Positions 26,601 through 38,720 of a stretch of DNA of 64,000 nucleotides are shown one piece after another. The position numbers were made by a program, and so were the translations under genes. Each line of letters starts with the position of its first letter. Position 1 is the stretch's first letter. Source of the stretch: Larus michahellis (taxonomy: Eukaryota > Chordata > Aves > Charadriiformes > Laridae); contig NC_133899.1 in the NCBI RefSeq assembly GCF_964199755.1, forward strand, positions 24,345,446 to 24,409,445. Reading direction: 5' to 3'. A model generated the notes under the pieces. The model worked only from the letters and a program-made list of their open reading frames with translations, made no database searches and was not told the origin of the DNA.

Positions 26601-29138
26601 AGGCGGGGATGGAGCGTACCATGCTGTCACTTCTGTGGAAAGCAGCCAAACGCATCCACACTTTTCACGTACGCTGGCTCTAGCCCAAATGGCCATACAG
26701 CAGGGCTTCCAAATTTCTACCCTGACCACCGCACATGCTGCTTCTGTGGTCTTAAAACTCTGTCTATGCAACTGCTCATTCCTTTCCTCTGCCAGGTTAA
26801 TGAATTTCTGCCCTCAACTTCCACTTCCCAGTTCGCGTTTCTCTGGCCTCCGTGAGGATCTTTGGAAGGCTTGAGAAATCCTGGGGCCTCACGCTCCCAG
26901 TGTCGAGGGGTGTTTAACTCCATGTGCGAATCGTCTCCCAGCCCCTGGGGAGGGCAGCGCGGGTGAGAGCAGCTCCCCACCAGAGACCTTCACAGAGCCC
27001 AAGCCCGACTGAACGGTGCCACGGAGCCAAAGGGCATCCCAGGGCTTGCTCAAAGCCCTGCCGAAACGTGGTCTCTTCTGGAAAGAAACACAACTGCCGA
27101 TTCACGACGCGCGCAATCGGCGGTTTAAAGCGGCGAGCGGAAGAGTTCAGCTCCAGAAGTCGCCGTGGCACAGGGCAGGCAGAGCATCTGGCTGCAGATC
27201 TCTGTTGAATGAGGTGTTGGAGCAGACTAGATGGTCACAGCAGCGTTAAACCAGACGAACCGCTGTTTTCCTATCAACAGGGATTACATTGGTTAAACCA
27301 TTTATTTGATACTGACTAATCGAGGAAGGCTCAGAGGAGCCGGGAAATGAAAGGGGTAATCAGATATTCCTCAGCTCGCCCGCTCAGAGCGCACAGGCCA
27401 AACGTTCAAAGCCAAAGCGGTGCAGGTGCATATTCCCAAACGCAGGCTCTTGTCTTGTGCGATTTAAAACGGGGTTGGCAAACATCTCGGTTTTCCATGG
27501 GAGCTACTGTGTCTGCAAAAAACTTTCCAGACTCCAGCTGCCATCTCGTGGTCATATGAGAACATCTTCCTACTTTTCTGTCCCTTCTGATCCACCACTC
27601 GTGGCTCAAGCAGTACTTTTCCAGGGTTGGTAACATCAAAAAATTTCTGGGAAATGTTTTCCGCAGGAAAGCCCTGGTTGGAAGCATCATATTCCCAAAT
27701 TGCAGAGGTTTTTGACCTTTTCAGTGCGCATTCGAGAAGATACTTTATTTCCACCAATTGACATTTGAAAAAAGTGGACTCTAAGGGTGGGGGGATGTTT
27801 AACACTGCTTGTCATCCTTGAAAGCTTCAGGGAATTTCAAGCCGCGTTCAGCAATACACTCAGGTTTGAACTTTGCTGCTGTCTTCCTCTGGCTCCTGGG
27901 TAACACCCTCTGGCCCAGACACCCCTAGGCAGGGATGCTTCAGAAGGTGTAGGGTCTACAAAGCCAGAAGGTCAAGCTACAGCACGCTGCAGCCCCTCCG
28001 AGCCAGGGACACTGTTTGTTGGCTCCCTCCTCCGAGCACTTGCTCCAGCCCCGCTCCCTGCAGCAGATCTCAGAGCAATCTGCAGCCCCAGGAAAACCAG
28101 CGAAGCTTTGAACAAAATCAGAGGTCCATCTGCACGGAACAGCTTGCAGAACGGAGTGTCCCAGGGTAACATCCTGGCTCCGGTGAAGCTAATTGGAGTT
28201 TGGCTGGGGTTTTTTTCATCAGGACCAAGCTTGCATCCCTGTTCTCTTTTCCAGGCTCATTCAATGTGATTCAGAGTATCAGTGGGGCCTACAGGTGTTC
28301 ATAGGGTTGCTCTGTGCATAAAGGTACATTCCCAAAGCTGCTTGGGTCTGGCTATTAGCTGATGTGTATAACCACCACGTCGTACCCTGCTCCCTTGTCC
28401 TGCTGCATGCCATGGTGGCCAGCCACCATCTGACTAAAAGGCCTGTTCAATTCAATCTCCTTGTACTTAATGATACCTGTGTGGTCACCATTGTAGAGCC
28501 CTGGGTTCCTCAGACACTCTGCATTGATACGCGAACAGCGTAAGTACATGGTCCCTGTTCATTGACATGAGATGTGGTTGGTACAGGCACCTGAGAGAGA
28601 GCCATCAATGCCATCACAGTTAAAGTTAATTAAGAAAAATGTTGCGGGCTTCAAAGCCAGACTTCTTTGCTGCTGAAGGCTTCAGGCTGGGTGGTGCTCT
28701 GTAAGAGACACTTGCACTGCACCACAAGTTATAAGCCAGGCTGTGGCAGCTCCAGAAAGAGATGTTCTGGCCCGTGTTTTGCAAGGCATTAGTTAATCAG
28801 AAGTACTCAATCTAAAAAATAGCTGATGGCCCACCAAGACACTTCCTTCAGCTGGTACTTTCTGGAGGCAATTGCAAAGGGGACACAAATCCTGTGGATG
28901 GCCCATTAATCCATGAACAGTTCATGTGTCCTGCTTTCCACCATCATCTCTTGGCTATCTGTGGTCTGTCAGCCATAGATCTGTACCAGTCTGGTGACAA
29001 AGCTGGTGTCCAATGCCAGGACTACTCCTACCTGAGTGGTCCCAGAGGCAGCAGGTTCCTCTAAACCACATCTCCTCTGAGGCAGCATTGTGTAGCACAG
29101 AATGTGCTGAGTTGATCCAGAATTACCAAACCTATCAT
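20691..29138. other. Intergenic DNA, no gene seen
   Basis: Eight kilobases of noncoding DNA with a 21-bp tandem duplication at 22,223-22,264, a CpG-rich hairpin at 27,096-27,121 and a possible protein-like relic on the minus strand at 28,355-28,549 (discussed as a finding). No exon with splice context or recognisable domain was seen. Confidence 0.5.
22223..22264. repeat. 21-bp tandem duplication
   Basis: Two perfect adjacent copies of a 21-bp unit (22,223-22,243 and 22,244-22,264), with six bases of a third copy following. Confidence 0.95.
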
Positions 29139-29170
29139 CATAGAATCATAGATTCATAGAATCAAATATG
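29139..29170 (-). mobile_element. Minimal CR1 3' tail
   Basis: The plus-strand words ATCATAGAATCATAG and ATTCATAGAATCA are the reverse complement of the CR1 terminal ATTCTATGATTCTATGA repeat. Only about 30 bp are recognisable. The sequence to the right is not convincingly CR1, so this is an extremely 5'-truncated or decayed copy. Confidence 0.55.
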
Positions 29171-31879
29171 TTAGGTTTTCTACAGAGAAAATGAACCTGA
29201 GCAATAGGTCCTTCCCCAGCACTGACAAAACCAGAAGCTTGGGTACCACCAGATTAAACTGTCACAATATTTACTTGTCAACTTAAAATCTACACATTAG
29301 CTCTATTAACTTTCTTCACTGCAGAGGACAGGAAGCCTGCTTGCAAAATTACTTTATAGGTGTCTAGAGAAAGGCTTGCCTTAGCTGACAACGCTTTTAT
29401 AAATGGAGCTGGTAACTGAAGACGTAAGTCAAAACGGGGTCTCATCTTAGAGAGGTAAGGCCAACGAGGAAGAGCTTGCCCACCGGTACACCCTATACTT
29501 GATGTTGCTCACCACATCTCCAGCTGCAAGGCAGTGCCCAGCGGGCGTTTGCCGTTTTCAACCATTGCTTCGTTACATACAACTGAACGGTGGTGCGCGG
29601 CCAGTCACGTAACACCTGCCCAAGTGACACTTAGTTCCCGGGACAAGACTGATCTCTGATGCCAAGGCCTAAGGGCTGGCACCAAATTTAAGTTCTAGAC
29701 CTGCATCCCCTGGCAGTCAATCCAAGCCTACGGAAAACCCTCAAAAGAGCACTTGTATTTCGAGTGTCTCTAAAGCAAAGCAAGGATCGTGTCCCAGTAG
29801 GGCCCTTGGACAAGCCATTACTACAAAATGTTCATGGCTGTGTTGTGTAAGGTCCTCATATCATAAGAGGCCGCTTTCCTTCTATACACGTCTCTCATTT
29901 GGAGTAGATTTTGGATCAAAATTTCGCATTATATGGTAATAATAAAATCCAAAAGTTTTACCCTGAAAAACTGGGATAAAACAGCAAAATTAATGGGATC
30001 TACAGGCTGAAATCGGACAGTAAACGTGTAAGGAGAGAAGAGATCACTTAAACTGACTTCTAATGCCCCAGAGAGCCAGACTGTGTTACATGTCTTCAGA
30101 ATTAGGTCAAATTCCATTGTCCAGCTCACAGGGGCTGGAGTAGGTGAGATAATGGAAAAGATCAAGTAATACAGGGTCCACTATGTGGATCCACACTGAC
30201 TCCATGAGGAGCTACCCAAAAATATCTGCTTTCTGCTGCAGGAGCAGGGTCCCCCCAACTGAGTCAATCCTAGGCTGAGCTCTGCATGAGTCCAGCTGCC
30301 CACGCCAGCACCCGGCTGGCTGCTGGAGGAAGAATAGCCAAGGATCCATCCCCAAATTCATCAACACCTCTGCGCCAGACGCTTAGTCACATCTCCAGCA
30401 AAGCAGGTGCAACAAACATTTTGGGGTGAGCCCTGATTATTACTTCTTGCAGGCTTGGCCAGCCAGCTTGCTGTTTGCGCGGGGCTGACGCAAGGTTCCT
30501 GTAATCTCCTTTGCATCTCACAGTGGCCAACCAGTTCCTGCTTAGCTCAACCTGCTTCCAGGTGAGATGAAAGCATATTTCATGTACTTTGCTCAACTCA
30601 GAGATAGGAATCACCGGTAACAAAGGATGTCAGCTGCCAGGTAAGCAAAGTTTGTAGCAGTGTTGTGCTGCAGCAATGATTAAAAAAACCCTCGTGGCAA
30701 CGCCAGCAAACTTGGCTTCAGGAAAAAAACTAAACGGATGAGCTTCAAAACATAAAATATCGCAAAAAAGTTTGGCAAGGCAGTTCTTCCCTTTGGTTCT
30801 TCTGTACTGCCATTGGTCATGGCCATGAGATCTCATTCTGTCCTGGCGATTCCTGGTCACCACCCAACTCCAGCAGTATCTGAGCTACCCTTCTGCAGAG
30901 CTGAGGTGCTGGTGAGCTGTGGGGACCTTCTCTTAAGATGCAGGTACATATCTCACCAGCACATGTTTGGCTTTGTGCGTCTGGACCGTGGAGCTTAAAA
31001 AGGTGGCACTCACAGGTAGAAGAGGGGAAAATGCCTTTTTCCATCCCCTATCTGGATTTGGTGTGAAGCTTTAACCAAGTTTGGTCCTCTTGTGGTGCTT
31101 TCAAAGTCAACGCCAAGCCTAGGCCCAGGCTGGCTAATTAGTTGCTGAGCGCCTCTGCACGTTTCCCAGCAGAGTTGTGCAATGGGTCTGATGTTTCTCA
31201 GCAGCAACGGTGGGGAACTTCTTCCTTTCTCAGGGCAAAATACGCTTTACTAACACATCAGCCAAGATTTTATTGTAAAACTGAGGAAGAAGGAGCCACG
31301 TGACCATGAATGAAATTCCAGGCTGAAGACTCCCCACCCTGGTTTACAAGCTTTTCTACACCAGGATCCTGCTCTCGGCTCGTGCTGGCACATAGCAAGA
31401 CTGGGGCCACCGTCAATTTACTACACCAGGTTCTGGTATGCAAACCCTGTCCTTTCCAAAGGGGTTTTTGTAGCAAGCTTGGTCTTGCCAGGTGCCACAC
31501 GCTCCCGGTTCCCATGAATTTCAGAGGAAGCACTTGGCAGTTTGCAGGACTTGGCTCATGCCGCATGAAGGAATGTCTCTGCATCTATGGCACTTGGAGT
31601 AGTGGGCTTCGCGCTGCCAAGCAGAGATGAAGCCAGCTCCTCACATCTTTGATTAGATCAGCCTCAATCCGATTAACATCGCCTAATAGGAAAATTTCAA
31701 TCTACAGTCATTGACCTTCAAGAAATTCCATATGACACAATTTTGCACTGTAAGTCAGCGATATGCCGTGCGCAGTGCCAGGATTCAGGTGCAGTTCCAA
31801 TTCCTCAGGACTGCTACGTATTTCTCGTTAATATATGCTGCATAGGATGTCTTTAGGACATTATGAGGCACACCACATC
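29171..31879. other. Intergenic DNA, no gene seen
   Basis: Noncoding. The last 250 bases (about 31,630-31,860) are AT-rich and repeat-free and may be regulatory. Otherwise nothing is recognisable. Confidence 0.5.
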
Positions 31880-31974
31880 TCAAGGGTCAAAACTACACAC
31901 ACAACTCCCTCTCTGAAATGCTTATACACCAATGCACGCAGCATGGGGAATAAGCAGGAAGAGCTGGAGTCTGT

Positions 31975-33915
31975 GTGCGGTTGCGGGGCCATGATCTCAT
32001 TGCAATTACTGAGACATGGTGGGACAACTCGCATGACTGGAATGCTGTCATGGATGGCTATGTCCTTTTCAGGAAAGACAGACCAGCAAGGCGTGGTGGT
32101 GGAATTGCACTCTATGTGAGAGAGCATTTGGAATGCATTGAGCTCTCACTAGGGGCGGATGAAGAGCGGGTCGAGAGCTTATGGGTGAGGATTAAGGGAC
32201 AGGCAAATATGAGGGACGCTGTTGTGGGTGTTTATTACAGGCCACCTGATCAGGATGGGGAGACTGATGAGGCTTTCTACAGACAACTGAAGGTAGCCTC
32301 GCAAGCGCAGGCCCTGGTTCTCATGGGGGACTTCAATCACCCCGATATCTGCTGGGAAGACCACACAGCCAGGCATGCACAGTCCAGGAGGCTCCTCCAG
32401 TGCATTGATGACAACTTTTTGACACAGGTGGTACAGGAGCCAACAAGGAGAGGAGCACTTCTAGACCTGGTACTGACAAACACAGAGGGATTGGTGGAGG
32501 ACATTAAGGTTGGGGGCACCCTAGGTTGTAGTGATCATGAAATGATTGAGTTCAGGATCATGGGTACTATCCACAAAACAACAACAAGAAGTAAAATTAC
32601 AACCTTGGATTTCAGGAGGGCTAACTTTGACCTCTTCAAGAAACTGCTTGGAGAGATCCCGTGGGCTAGGGCTCTGGAAGGCAAAGGGGCTCAAGAAAGC
32701 TGGTTGATATTCAAAGACCACTTCCTCCAAGCTCAGGATCGGTGCATCCCTAAGAGAAAGAAATCGGCCAAGGGACGCAGGAGACCTGCATGGTTGAGCA
32801 GGGAGCTTCAGAAAAAGCTCAAGTGGAAGAAGGAAGTTTATAATAAGTGGAAGAAGGGACTGACCCCTTGGGAGGATTACAAGAATGCCACCAGAGCGTG
32901 CAGGGATGAAACAAGGAAAGCCAAGGCCGCCTTGGAATTAGACCTGGCTAGGGACGTCAAGCACAACAAAAAGAGCTTCTACAAGTATATTGGAAGCAAA
33001 AGGAAGACCAGAGAAGTTGTAGGCCCACTGCTGAATGAGGCAGGAGTCATGGTGACGGAGAATGTGGAGAAGGCAGAGTTACTGAATGCCTTCTTTGCTT
33101 CGGTCTTTTCTGCTCGGTCCAGCCCTCAGGAGTCCCAGGCATTGAATAAAGTAACAGGGAAAGAAGACGACTTCCCTTGGGTTGAGGAGGAGCGAGTGAG
33201 GGACCAATTAGATCATCTAGATATTCACAAGTCCATGGGCCCTGATGGGATGCACCCGAGAGTGCTGAGGGAGCTGGCAGAAGTCATTGCTGGGCCGCTC
33301 TCCATCATCTTTGAAAAGTCCTGGAGAACAGGCGAGGTGCCTGGGGACTGGAGGAAAGCCAATGTCACTCCAGTCTTCAAGAAAGGCAAGAAGGAGGAGC
33401 CGGGGAACTACAGGCCAGTCAGCCTCACCTCCATCCCTGGAAAGATGATGGAACAGCTCGTTCTGGGTGTCATCTCAAGGCACGTGGAGGAAAGGAAAGC
33501 TATCAGAAGTACTCAGCATGGATTCACCAAGGGGAAATCATGTCTGACTAACCTGATAGCCTTCTACGATGGCATGACTAGATGGATAGATGAGGGGAGG
33601 GCGGTAGATGTGGTCTACCTTGACTTAAGCAAGGCGTTTGACACGGTCTCCCACAGCATCCTCATAGGGAAGCTTAGGAAGTGTGGGTTAGATGAATGGA
33701 CAGTGGGCTGGACAGAAAACTGGTTGAAAGATAGAGCTCAGAGGGTTGTGATTAGGGGCACAGAGTCTAGTTGGAGACCAGTGACGAGTGGTGTTCCCCA
33801 GGGGTCAGTACTGGGTCCAGTCCTGTTCAATATATTCATCAATGACCTGGATGAGGGGATAGAGTGCACCCTCAGCAAGTTTGCTGATGACACCAAGCTG
33901 GGGGGGGGTGGCTGA
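31975..33915 (+). pseudogene. CR1 ORF2, endonuclease and RT part (broken)
   Basis: An open stretch of 646 codons encoding an apurinic-like (exonuclease-endonuclease-phosphatase fold) endonuclease and then a reverse transcriptase. Endonuclease marks are the ITETWW segment near 32,000, GDFN at 32,326-32,337 and SDH at about 32,530-32,538. The linker is lysine- and arginine-rich (about 32,740-33,020). RT blocks appear in order: PVFKKG and [10 protein letters not shown] at about 33,370-33,430, QHGF-KGKS at about 33,515-33,540, [11 protein letters not shown] at about 33,616-33,650, [11 protein letters not shown] at 33,786-33,820, and the catalytic FADD at 33,880-33,891. The true reading frame begins upstream in another frame, and a one-base deletion near 31,969 separates them. 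The frame stops just after FADD because of an extra G in the 33,900-33,908 run. The start at 31,975 is only the first ATG after the break. Confidence 0.9.
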
Positions 33916-34684
33916 CACACCGGAAGGCTGTGCCGCCATACAGAGAGACCTGGACAGGTTGGAGATCTGGGCAGAGAGAAACCTTATGAAGTTCAACAAG
34001 GGCAAGTGTAGGGTGCTGCACCTGGGGAGGAACAACCCCATGCACCAGTACAGGTTGGGTGCTGACCTGCTGGAGAGCAGCTCTGTGGAAAGAGACCTGG
34101 GAGTCCTGGTGGACAACAGGATGACCATGAGTCAGCAATGTGCCCTTGTGGCCAAGAAGGCCAATGGCATCCTGGGGTGCATCAAGAAGAGCGTGGCCAG
34201 CAGGTCAAGGGAGGTCATCCTCCCCCTCTACTCTGCCTTGGTGAGGCCGCACCTGGAGTACTGTGTCCAGTTCTGGGCTCCCCGGTTCCAGAGGGACAGG
34301 GAACTGCTGGAAAGGGTGCAGCAGAGGGCTACAAAGATGATTAGGGGACTGGAACACCTCTCTTATGAGGAAAGGCTGAGGGATTTGGGTCTCTTCAGTC
34401 TGGAAAAAAGACGTCTGAGGGGTGACCTTATCAACACTTATAAATACTTAAAGGGTGGGTGTCAGGAGGATGGGGCCAGGCTCTTTTCAGTGGTGCCCGG
34501 GGACAGGACAAGAGGCAATGGGCACAAACTTGAACATAGGAAGTTCCGCCTAAACATGAGGAGGAACTTCTTTACCCTGAGGGTGGCAGAGCACTGGAAC
34601 AGGCTGCCCAGAGAGGTGGTGGAGTCTCCAACTCTGGAGACATTCAAAACCCACCTGGACGTGTTCCTGTGCAACCTGCTCTAG
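33892..34684 (+). pseudogene. CR1 ORF2, RT thumb and C-terminus (broken)
   Basis: Continues the same protein in the next frame after the nine-G run. It holds the downstream RT and C-terminal signatures of CR1: [14 protein letters not shown] at about 33,969-34,010, HLG with a QYRLG segment to about 34,060, RDLGVLVD at about 34,093-34,116, [11 protein letters not shown] at about 34,245-34,278, the [10 protein letters not shown] segment at about 34,314-34,343, and the [11 protein letters not shown] tail at about 34,590-34,622. It ends at a normal CR1 ORF2 stop at 34,682-34,684 followed directly by the 3' UTR. There are no other stops over about 264 codons. It would be translated from this locus only with a frameshift. 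Confidence 0.9.
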
Positions 34685-34744
34685 GTGACCCTGCTGTGGC
34701 AGGGGGGTTGGACTAGATGATCTCCAGAGGTCCCTTCCAACCCT

Positions 34745-34774
34745 ATGATTCTATGATTCTATGATTCTATGATT
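34745..34774 (+). repeat. CR1 terminal (ATTCTATG)n microsatellite
   Basis: About three and a half copies of the 8-bp CR1 terminal unit mark the 3' end of the element. CR1 reverse transcriptase is thought to initiate on this repeat; this is family knowledge and is not shown here. Confidence 0.92.
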
Positions 34775-36254
34775 ATCTTAGGAAGAAAACATCCCACAAA
34801 AAAGAGGGTTCTGATTGCTTATATCTTTCTTTTCTTTCATTTAAACAGTCAGATTCCTGCAGAGACCAAAAGGTACACCTGAAAAGTACAGATTTCCTGT
34901 GTGAGACTCAGATAAGTGCTGATATATTGTAACTGGACCGATTACTGAAATTTCTGTTGGATTTCTAAAGGCACTCACTGTAATACTTCCCGGTGGTGCT
35001 TCATAGAAGCCACATGACATGAAAAAAATCAGCATTTTTACCAACAGCGATGAAGGGCTGTCTTTCCATGAGCGGTTCTCTCCGCCGGTGGGCAAATCTG
35101 GAAAGGGAAATGTGGAGATGGGATGGGGAAAAAAAGTGGTGTCTCATCATCACAGCCTAAGTTTGAAAAAGCTGCTTTTAATGATGCTTGTAAGGAGCCC
35201 CAGGGGAGAGGAAGTTTAAATCTCTGATCCCTCTATCACGTCCTTTTGGGCAACGTTGGATGCATGGTTGCTGCAGATGGGTTCCAAATGCTTGGGATGG
35301 CCTTGCCGCAGAAAAAACTAGCAAACTCCAGGGGAAGAAAAAAAAAAAAAAAAAAAAGACTCCCAAGCCAGTTATTTTAACACTTGGCAGCTTTTTATCA
35401 ATCAGTATTTATCTAACACAGAAATGCAGCCAGCTTAGCTGTACTTACAAATGTCTGAACTTGCCTTTTGCAGAGCGCGGACACAGTCGTGCCTTCCCTG
35501 AGCCGGGTGAAAGGCCTGCGCGTTAATCTCCTCTCTCCCCAGCATTAACTTTCTCCTCCTGCCAAGAAGGGAGAAGGATGGGCCCGACGTGGGGCTGCAG
35601 GAGGCACGAGCCCCTTTCCCTCAGCCCTTTCTTGTCGTGCCGTGTTCATCGTGGAGATTTTTCCCCACTCCTTTACGAGGGGCCTTAAAGACAGATGTGA
35701 GAGAGGGAACAGCTGTTCCTTGTGCAAAGTTCGCACTGCCAGAAGGCTTGGAGAGCAGCTAGATACCTTCTGATCTGAATTCACGTCCAGACTCTGCAAG
35801 AGCCCCGTGTGCCCTCCCACAAACCATTCTGTCATTTGGTGCCTCACTTTATTCTCTGGCAACATGTTAAAACGCTTCCTTTTTCTTCATTTTTCAGCTT
35901 CTCCTTAGAGCTTGCACATTTTGGGGGGCAAATATGGTTGCGCCTCTCTGGCACCACATCCAGCACAGCAATGCTCTGCCTTGGTTAAGGCCTTTAAATC
36001 GTTCATAATAATATTTATTAAGAGCTATTAAAGCCTTCTGGACATGCCAGATATGTTCCAACTTGACCGGGCATTTCTGGATCATCAGCTACGTCATTGC
36101 TAAAAGGGGGGAAGCATGACCTGAAATAAATATGAAATCTGAAATAAATGAGCATCATCGTGTGCAAATCAAATTGTGATACGAAAGCCATTTCAGATCC
36201 TAAAGAACAATTAACCAAGCAGCGCTTCACCTGCCAGGCTGAAATCAGCCCAGA
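34775..36254. other. Intergenic DNA, no gene seen
   Basis: Noncoding with an A-run at 35,338-35,357. A block at about 35,960-36,200 is AT-rich and repeat-free. Nothing else is recognisable. Confidence 0.5.
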
Positions 36255-36762
36255 AGGAAGCTAGAAGAGACCTAGAAGACAGACAAGGAACTACGGGAGA
36301 GAGTCCAGTGGAGGCTATGAAGATGATGAGGGACTGGAGCATCTCTCTGCTGAGGAAAGGCTGAGAGCCCTGGGGCTGTTCAGCCTGGAGAAGAGCAGAC
36401 TGAGAGGGGATCTCATCAATGCTCAGCAATATCTACAGGGTGGGTGGCAAGAGGATGGGGTCAGACTCTTCTCAGTGGTGCCCAGCGACAGGACAAGGGG
36501 CAACAGGCACAGACTGGAACAGGGGAAACTCCATCTCAACATGAGGAAAAACTTCTTTCCTTTGAGGGTGGCAGATCCCTGGAAGAGGCTGCCCAGAGAG
36601 GCTGTGGAGTTTCCTGCTCTGGAAACATTCCAAACCCGCTTGGACGCATTCCTGTGCTACCTGCTCTGGGTGACCCTGCTTTGGCAGGGGGTTGGACGAG
36701 ATGATCTCCAGAGGTCCCTCCCAACGCCTGCCAGTCTGGGATTCTGTGATTCTGCAAATTCC
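36255..36762 (+). mobile_element. CR1 LINE 3' fragment
   Basis: It covers the last part of ORF2 and the 3' end. Segments match those of the long element at 34,310-34,740 in order (GAGGAAAGGCTGAGAG, the CTTCTCAGTGGTGCCCAGCG region, AACATGAGGAAAAACTTCTT, GGAAGAGGCTGCCCAGAGAG, then GGTGACCCTGCTTTGGCAGG). It ends near 36,762 with TTCTGTGATTCTGCA. It is closer in type to the long element than to the 16.3-kb group. It carries a conceptual 110-codon remnant at 36,475-36,807 that runs out of the element and is not a gene. Confidence 0.92.
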
Positions 36763-37977
36763 CAAAATTTGCTGCCTAGAGTCATCTTTTTACATCCACT
36801 AAAGTAGCCTCTGATGGGTTGCTGTGGGGTTAAGGGAGGAACAGGCTGTACGGAGATGCTTTTCATGGTCTGTGTTGATCTGCGGCATAAAGAGGTTTGT
36901 TTTCACGGTGACTGTATTTGCTCTTTGCATTGCCTCGTCCTGCCATGCCCTGGCACTGAGGACCTGCCCTCCCTCCTCCTGGGCTCCCTTGTCTCATCTC
37001 ACAGGAGCGGAGGTGGTGAGAGGGCTGGGTGCTCAATGTGGGGCAACCCTTCCTCCACCAGTTTCGTGCCTCCGGGGCACTGGATGGGAATGGCTGCAAA
37101 AAGCCTGCTGTGACTTTAGCAACATGGCTGAAGGAAAACCCACAGCAAGGTTGGGGTGAAGGAGGGAGAGAAGACCCCACGTTGTCCCCAAGGTGGAGAG
37201 GGCAGCTGCTAGAGGTGCCTCAGGTACCAACAGCTGGGTGAAATTAATAAGCTAAACGGGGCTGGTCCTGAAGCACATGGAAGCTCCTGGAAAGGCTCCT
37301 GCTGCCTCAACTGAATCAAATGCTTAGAAAAGCTCACTAATGAATTCACATCAAGCCAAAAGTCCTTCCACTCGAGCACTATCGACTGATTTATAACAGG
37401 CACCAAGTGAAAACAAGGAGCTTCTCCTGGCAGTTCTGATCAAAGCGTTTTTAAGCTGACCTGATGGAGTGAACCCATGAAGGGGACGAGCTTCTTGTCA
37501 GAGGATGAGGGCACCACCAAAACCGTGAGCAGCAGTGGGAGCTGAGCTGTGGTGGGGGAATGTTTTATTCATGCTGAGCACAGACACAGAGATGGGTATT
37601 GTTCGCCGGCACATCCATCAGCTGAAGCATCCACAAGCCACATAAAGAGAAAAAGCTGAATGCGAGAGGAAGGGGAGCAGCGCGAGAGAAAGTCACAAGG
37701 CAGAGGGTTGTTTTTTCTAAGCATAGCGTTGCTGTTAATTTAGATGGAATAAAAGAGCTTGAGCAGACCACAAAAATGAGGAAAAACTACTTGGTGAAGG
37801 CCTTTTGGAACAGTGATTGCCATGGAGTGACCAAAAAAGGAGGAGGGATAGGTTGCAGTACCTGTATTTGCTTGTGCAGCTGTACCCAGAACTCTGTCCA
37901 TGAGCCCACTGCTGGGACAACACAGCTTAGAGGTTTTTACAATTCTTGGCATAAAAGCACATAGTAAAGTTCATCAA
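36763..37977. other. Intergenic DNA, no gene seen
   Basis: Noncoding, ordinary composition; open frames on both strands at 36,814-37,241 are mutually overlapping and unrecognised. Confidence 0.5.
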
Positions 37978-38435
37978 ATCATAGAATCCTAGAACGTTTT
38001 GGATTGGAAGGGACCATAATGATCATCTAGTTCTAACCCCCCTGCCCTGGACAGGGACACCTCCCACCAGACCAGGCTGCTCCAAGCCCCATCCAACCTG
38101 GCCTTGAACCCCTCCAGGGATGGGGCAGTCACAGCTTCTCTGGGCAACCTGAGCCAGGGGCTCACCACCCTCACAGCCAAGAATTTCTTCCTCAGATCTC
38201 ATCTAAATCTCCCCTCTTTCAGCTTAAAACCATTCCCCCTCATCCCATGGCTCCCCTCCCTGATCCAGAGTCCCTCCCCAGCTTTTCTGGAGCCCCTTTA
38301 AGGACTGGAAGGGGCTGGAAGGTCTCCGCGGAGCCTTCTCTTCTCCAGGCTGAACCCCCCCAGCTCTCTCAGCCTGTCCTCACAGCAGAGGGGCTCCAGC
38401 CCTCCCAGCATCTCTGAGGCCCTTCGGGCTCAGAC
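37978..38435 (-). mobile_element. CR1 LINE 3' fragment
   Basis: The plus strand shows the reverse complement of the 16.3-kb type CR1 tail, starting with ATCATAGAATCCTAGAACG at the element's 3' end. It runs through CCTCCCACCAGACCAGGCTG and CTCACAGCCAAGAATTTCTT to CTCAGCCTGTCCTCACAGCA. It is truncated at about 38,435. Confidence 0.92.
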
Positions 38436-38686
38436 ACTTATCAAAGCGTGGATGTTTAATGATCAGAGCCATAAGGGAAAAAAAGTGACTTAATATTTTG
38501 ATCCAGCTGAAGTGGAAAAAAACCTAAACAGATTGTGAGAGTTAGCCCATATTGTAGGCATTTAGTCTGCCATGTGGTCCATAGGGGAGGCTGATGTCCT
38601 TGCTTCTGTTCTTGGTCCCACAAATGGACGGAGGCTGCATAAAATAATCCCTGGCTTTCCCCAGGCAGTACAAGCAATAGGTTTTG

Positions 38687-38691
<5 letters not shown>

Positions 38692-38717
<26 letters not shown>

Positions 38718-38720
38718 TTT
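38692..38720. repeat. (T)29 homopolymer
   Basis: An uninterrupted run of 29 T. The sequence to its left does not look like a retroposed gene read on the minus strand, so it is recorded as a simple repeat. Confidence 0.85.

Larger units (their letters stand above)
31880..34774 (+). mobile_element. Long CR1 LINE, endonuclease plus RT
   Basis: A CR1-clade non-LTR retrotransposon about 2.9 kb long. It keeps most of ORF2 (endonuclease, reverse transcriptase and C-terminal region) and the full 3' untranslated end, finishing at 34,745-34,774 in the diagnostic (ATTCTATG)n microsatellite. The 5' UTR and ORF1 are absent. The left boundary is estimated near 31,880, just before the [18 protein letters not shown] start of the endonuclease. 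CR1 inserts by target-primed reverse transcription and leaves poor target duplications, and none is seen. Two single-base frameshifts (near 31,969 and in a nine-G run at 33,900-33,908) break ORF2. It is the least decayed element in the window and so probably the youngest. Confidence 0.93.

Noticed and set aside
27190..27245. Possible ancient CR1 tail (TTGGAGCAGACTAGATGGTC)
   Set aside because: Only about 20 bases resemble the CR1 3' region and nothing on either side supports it.
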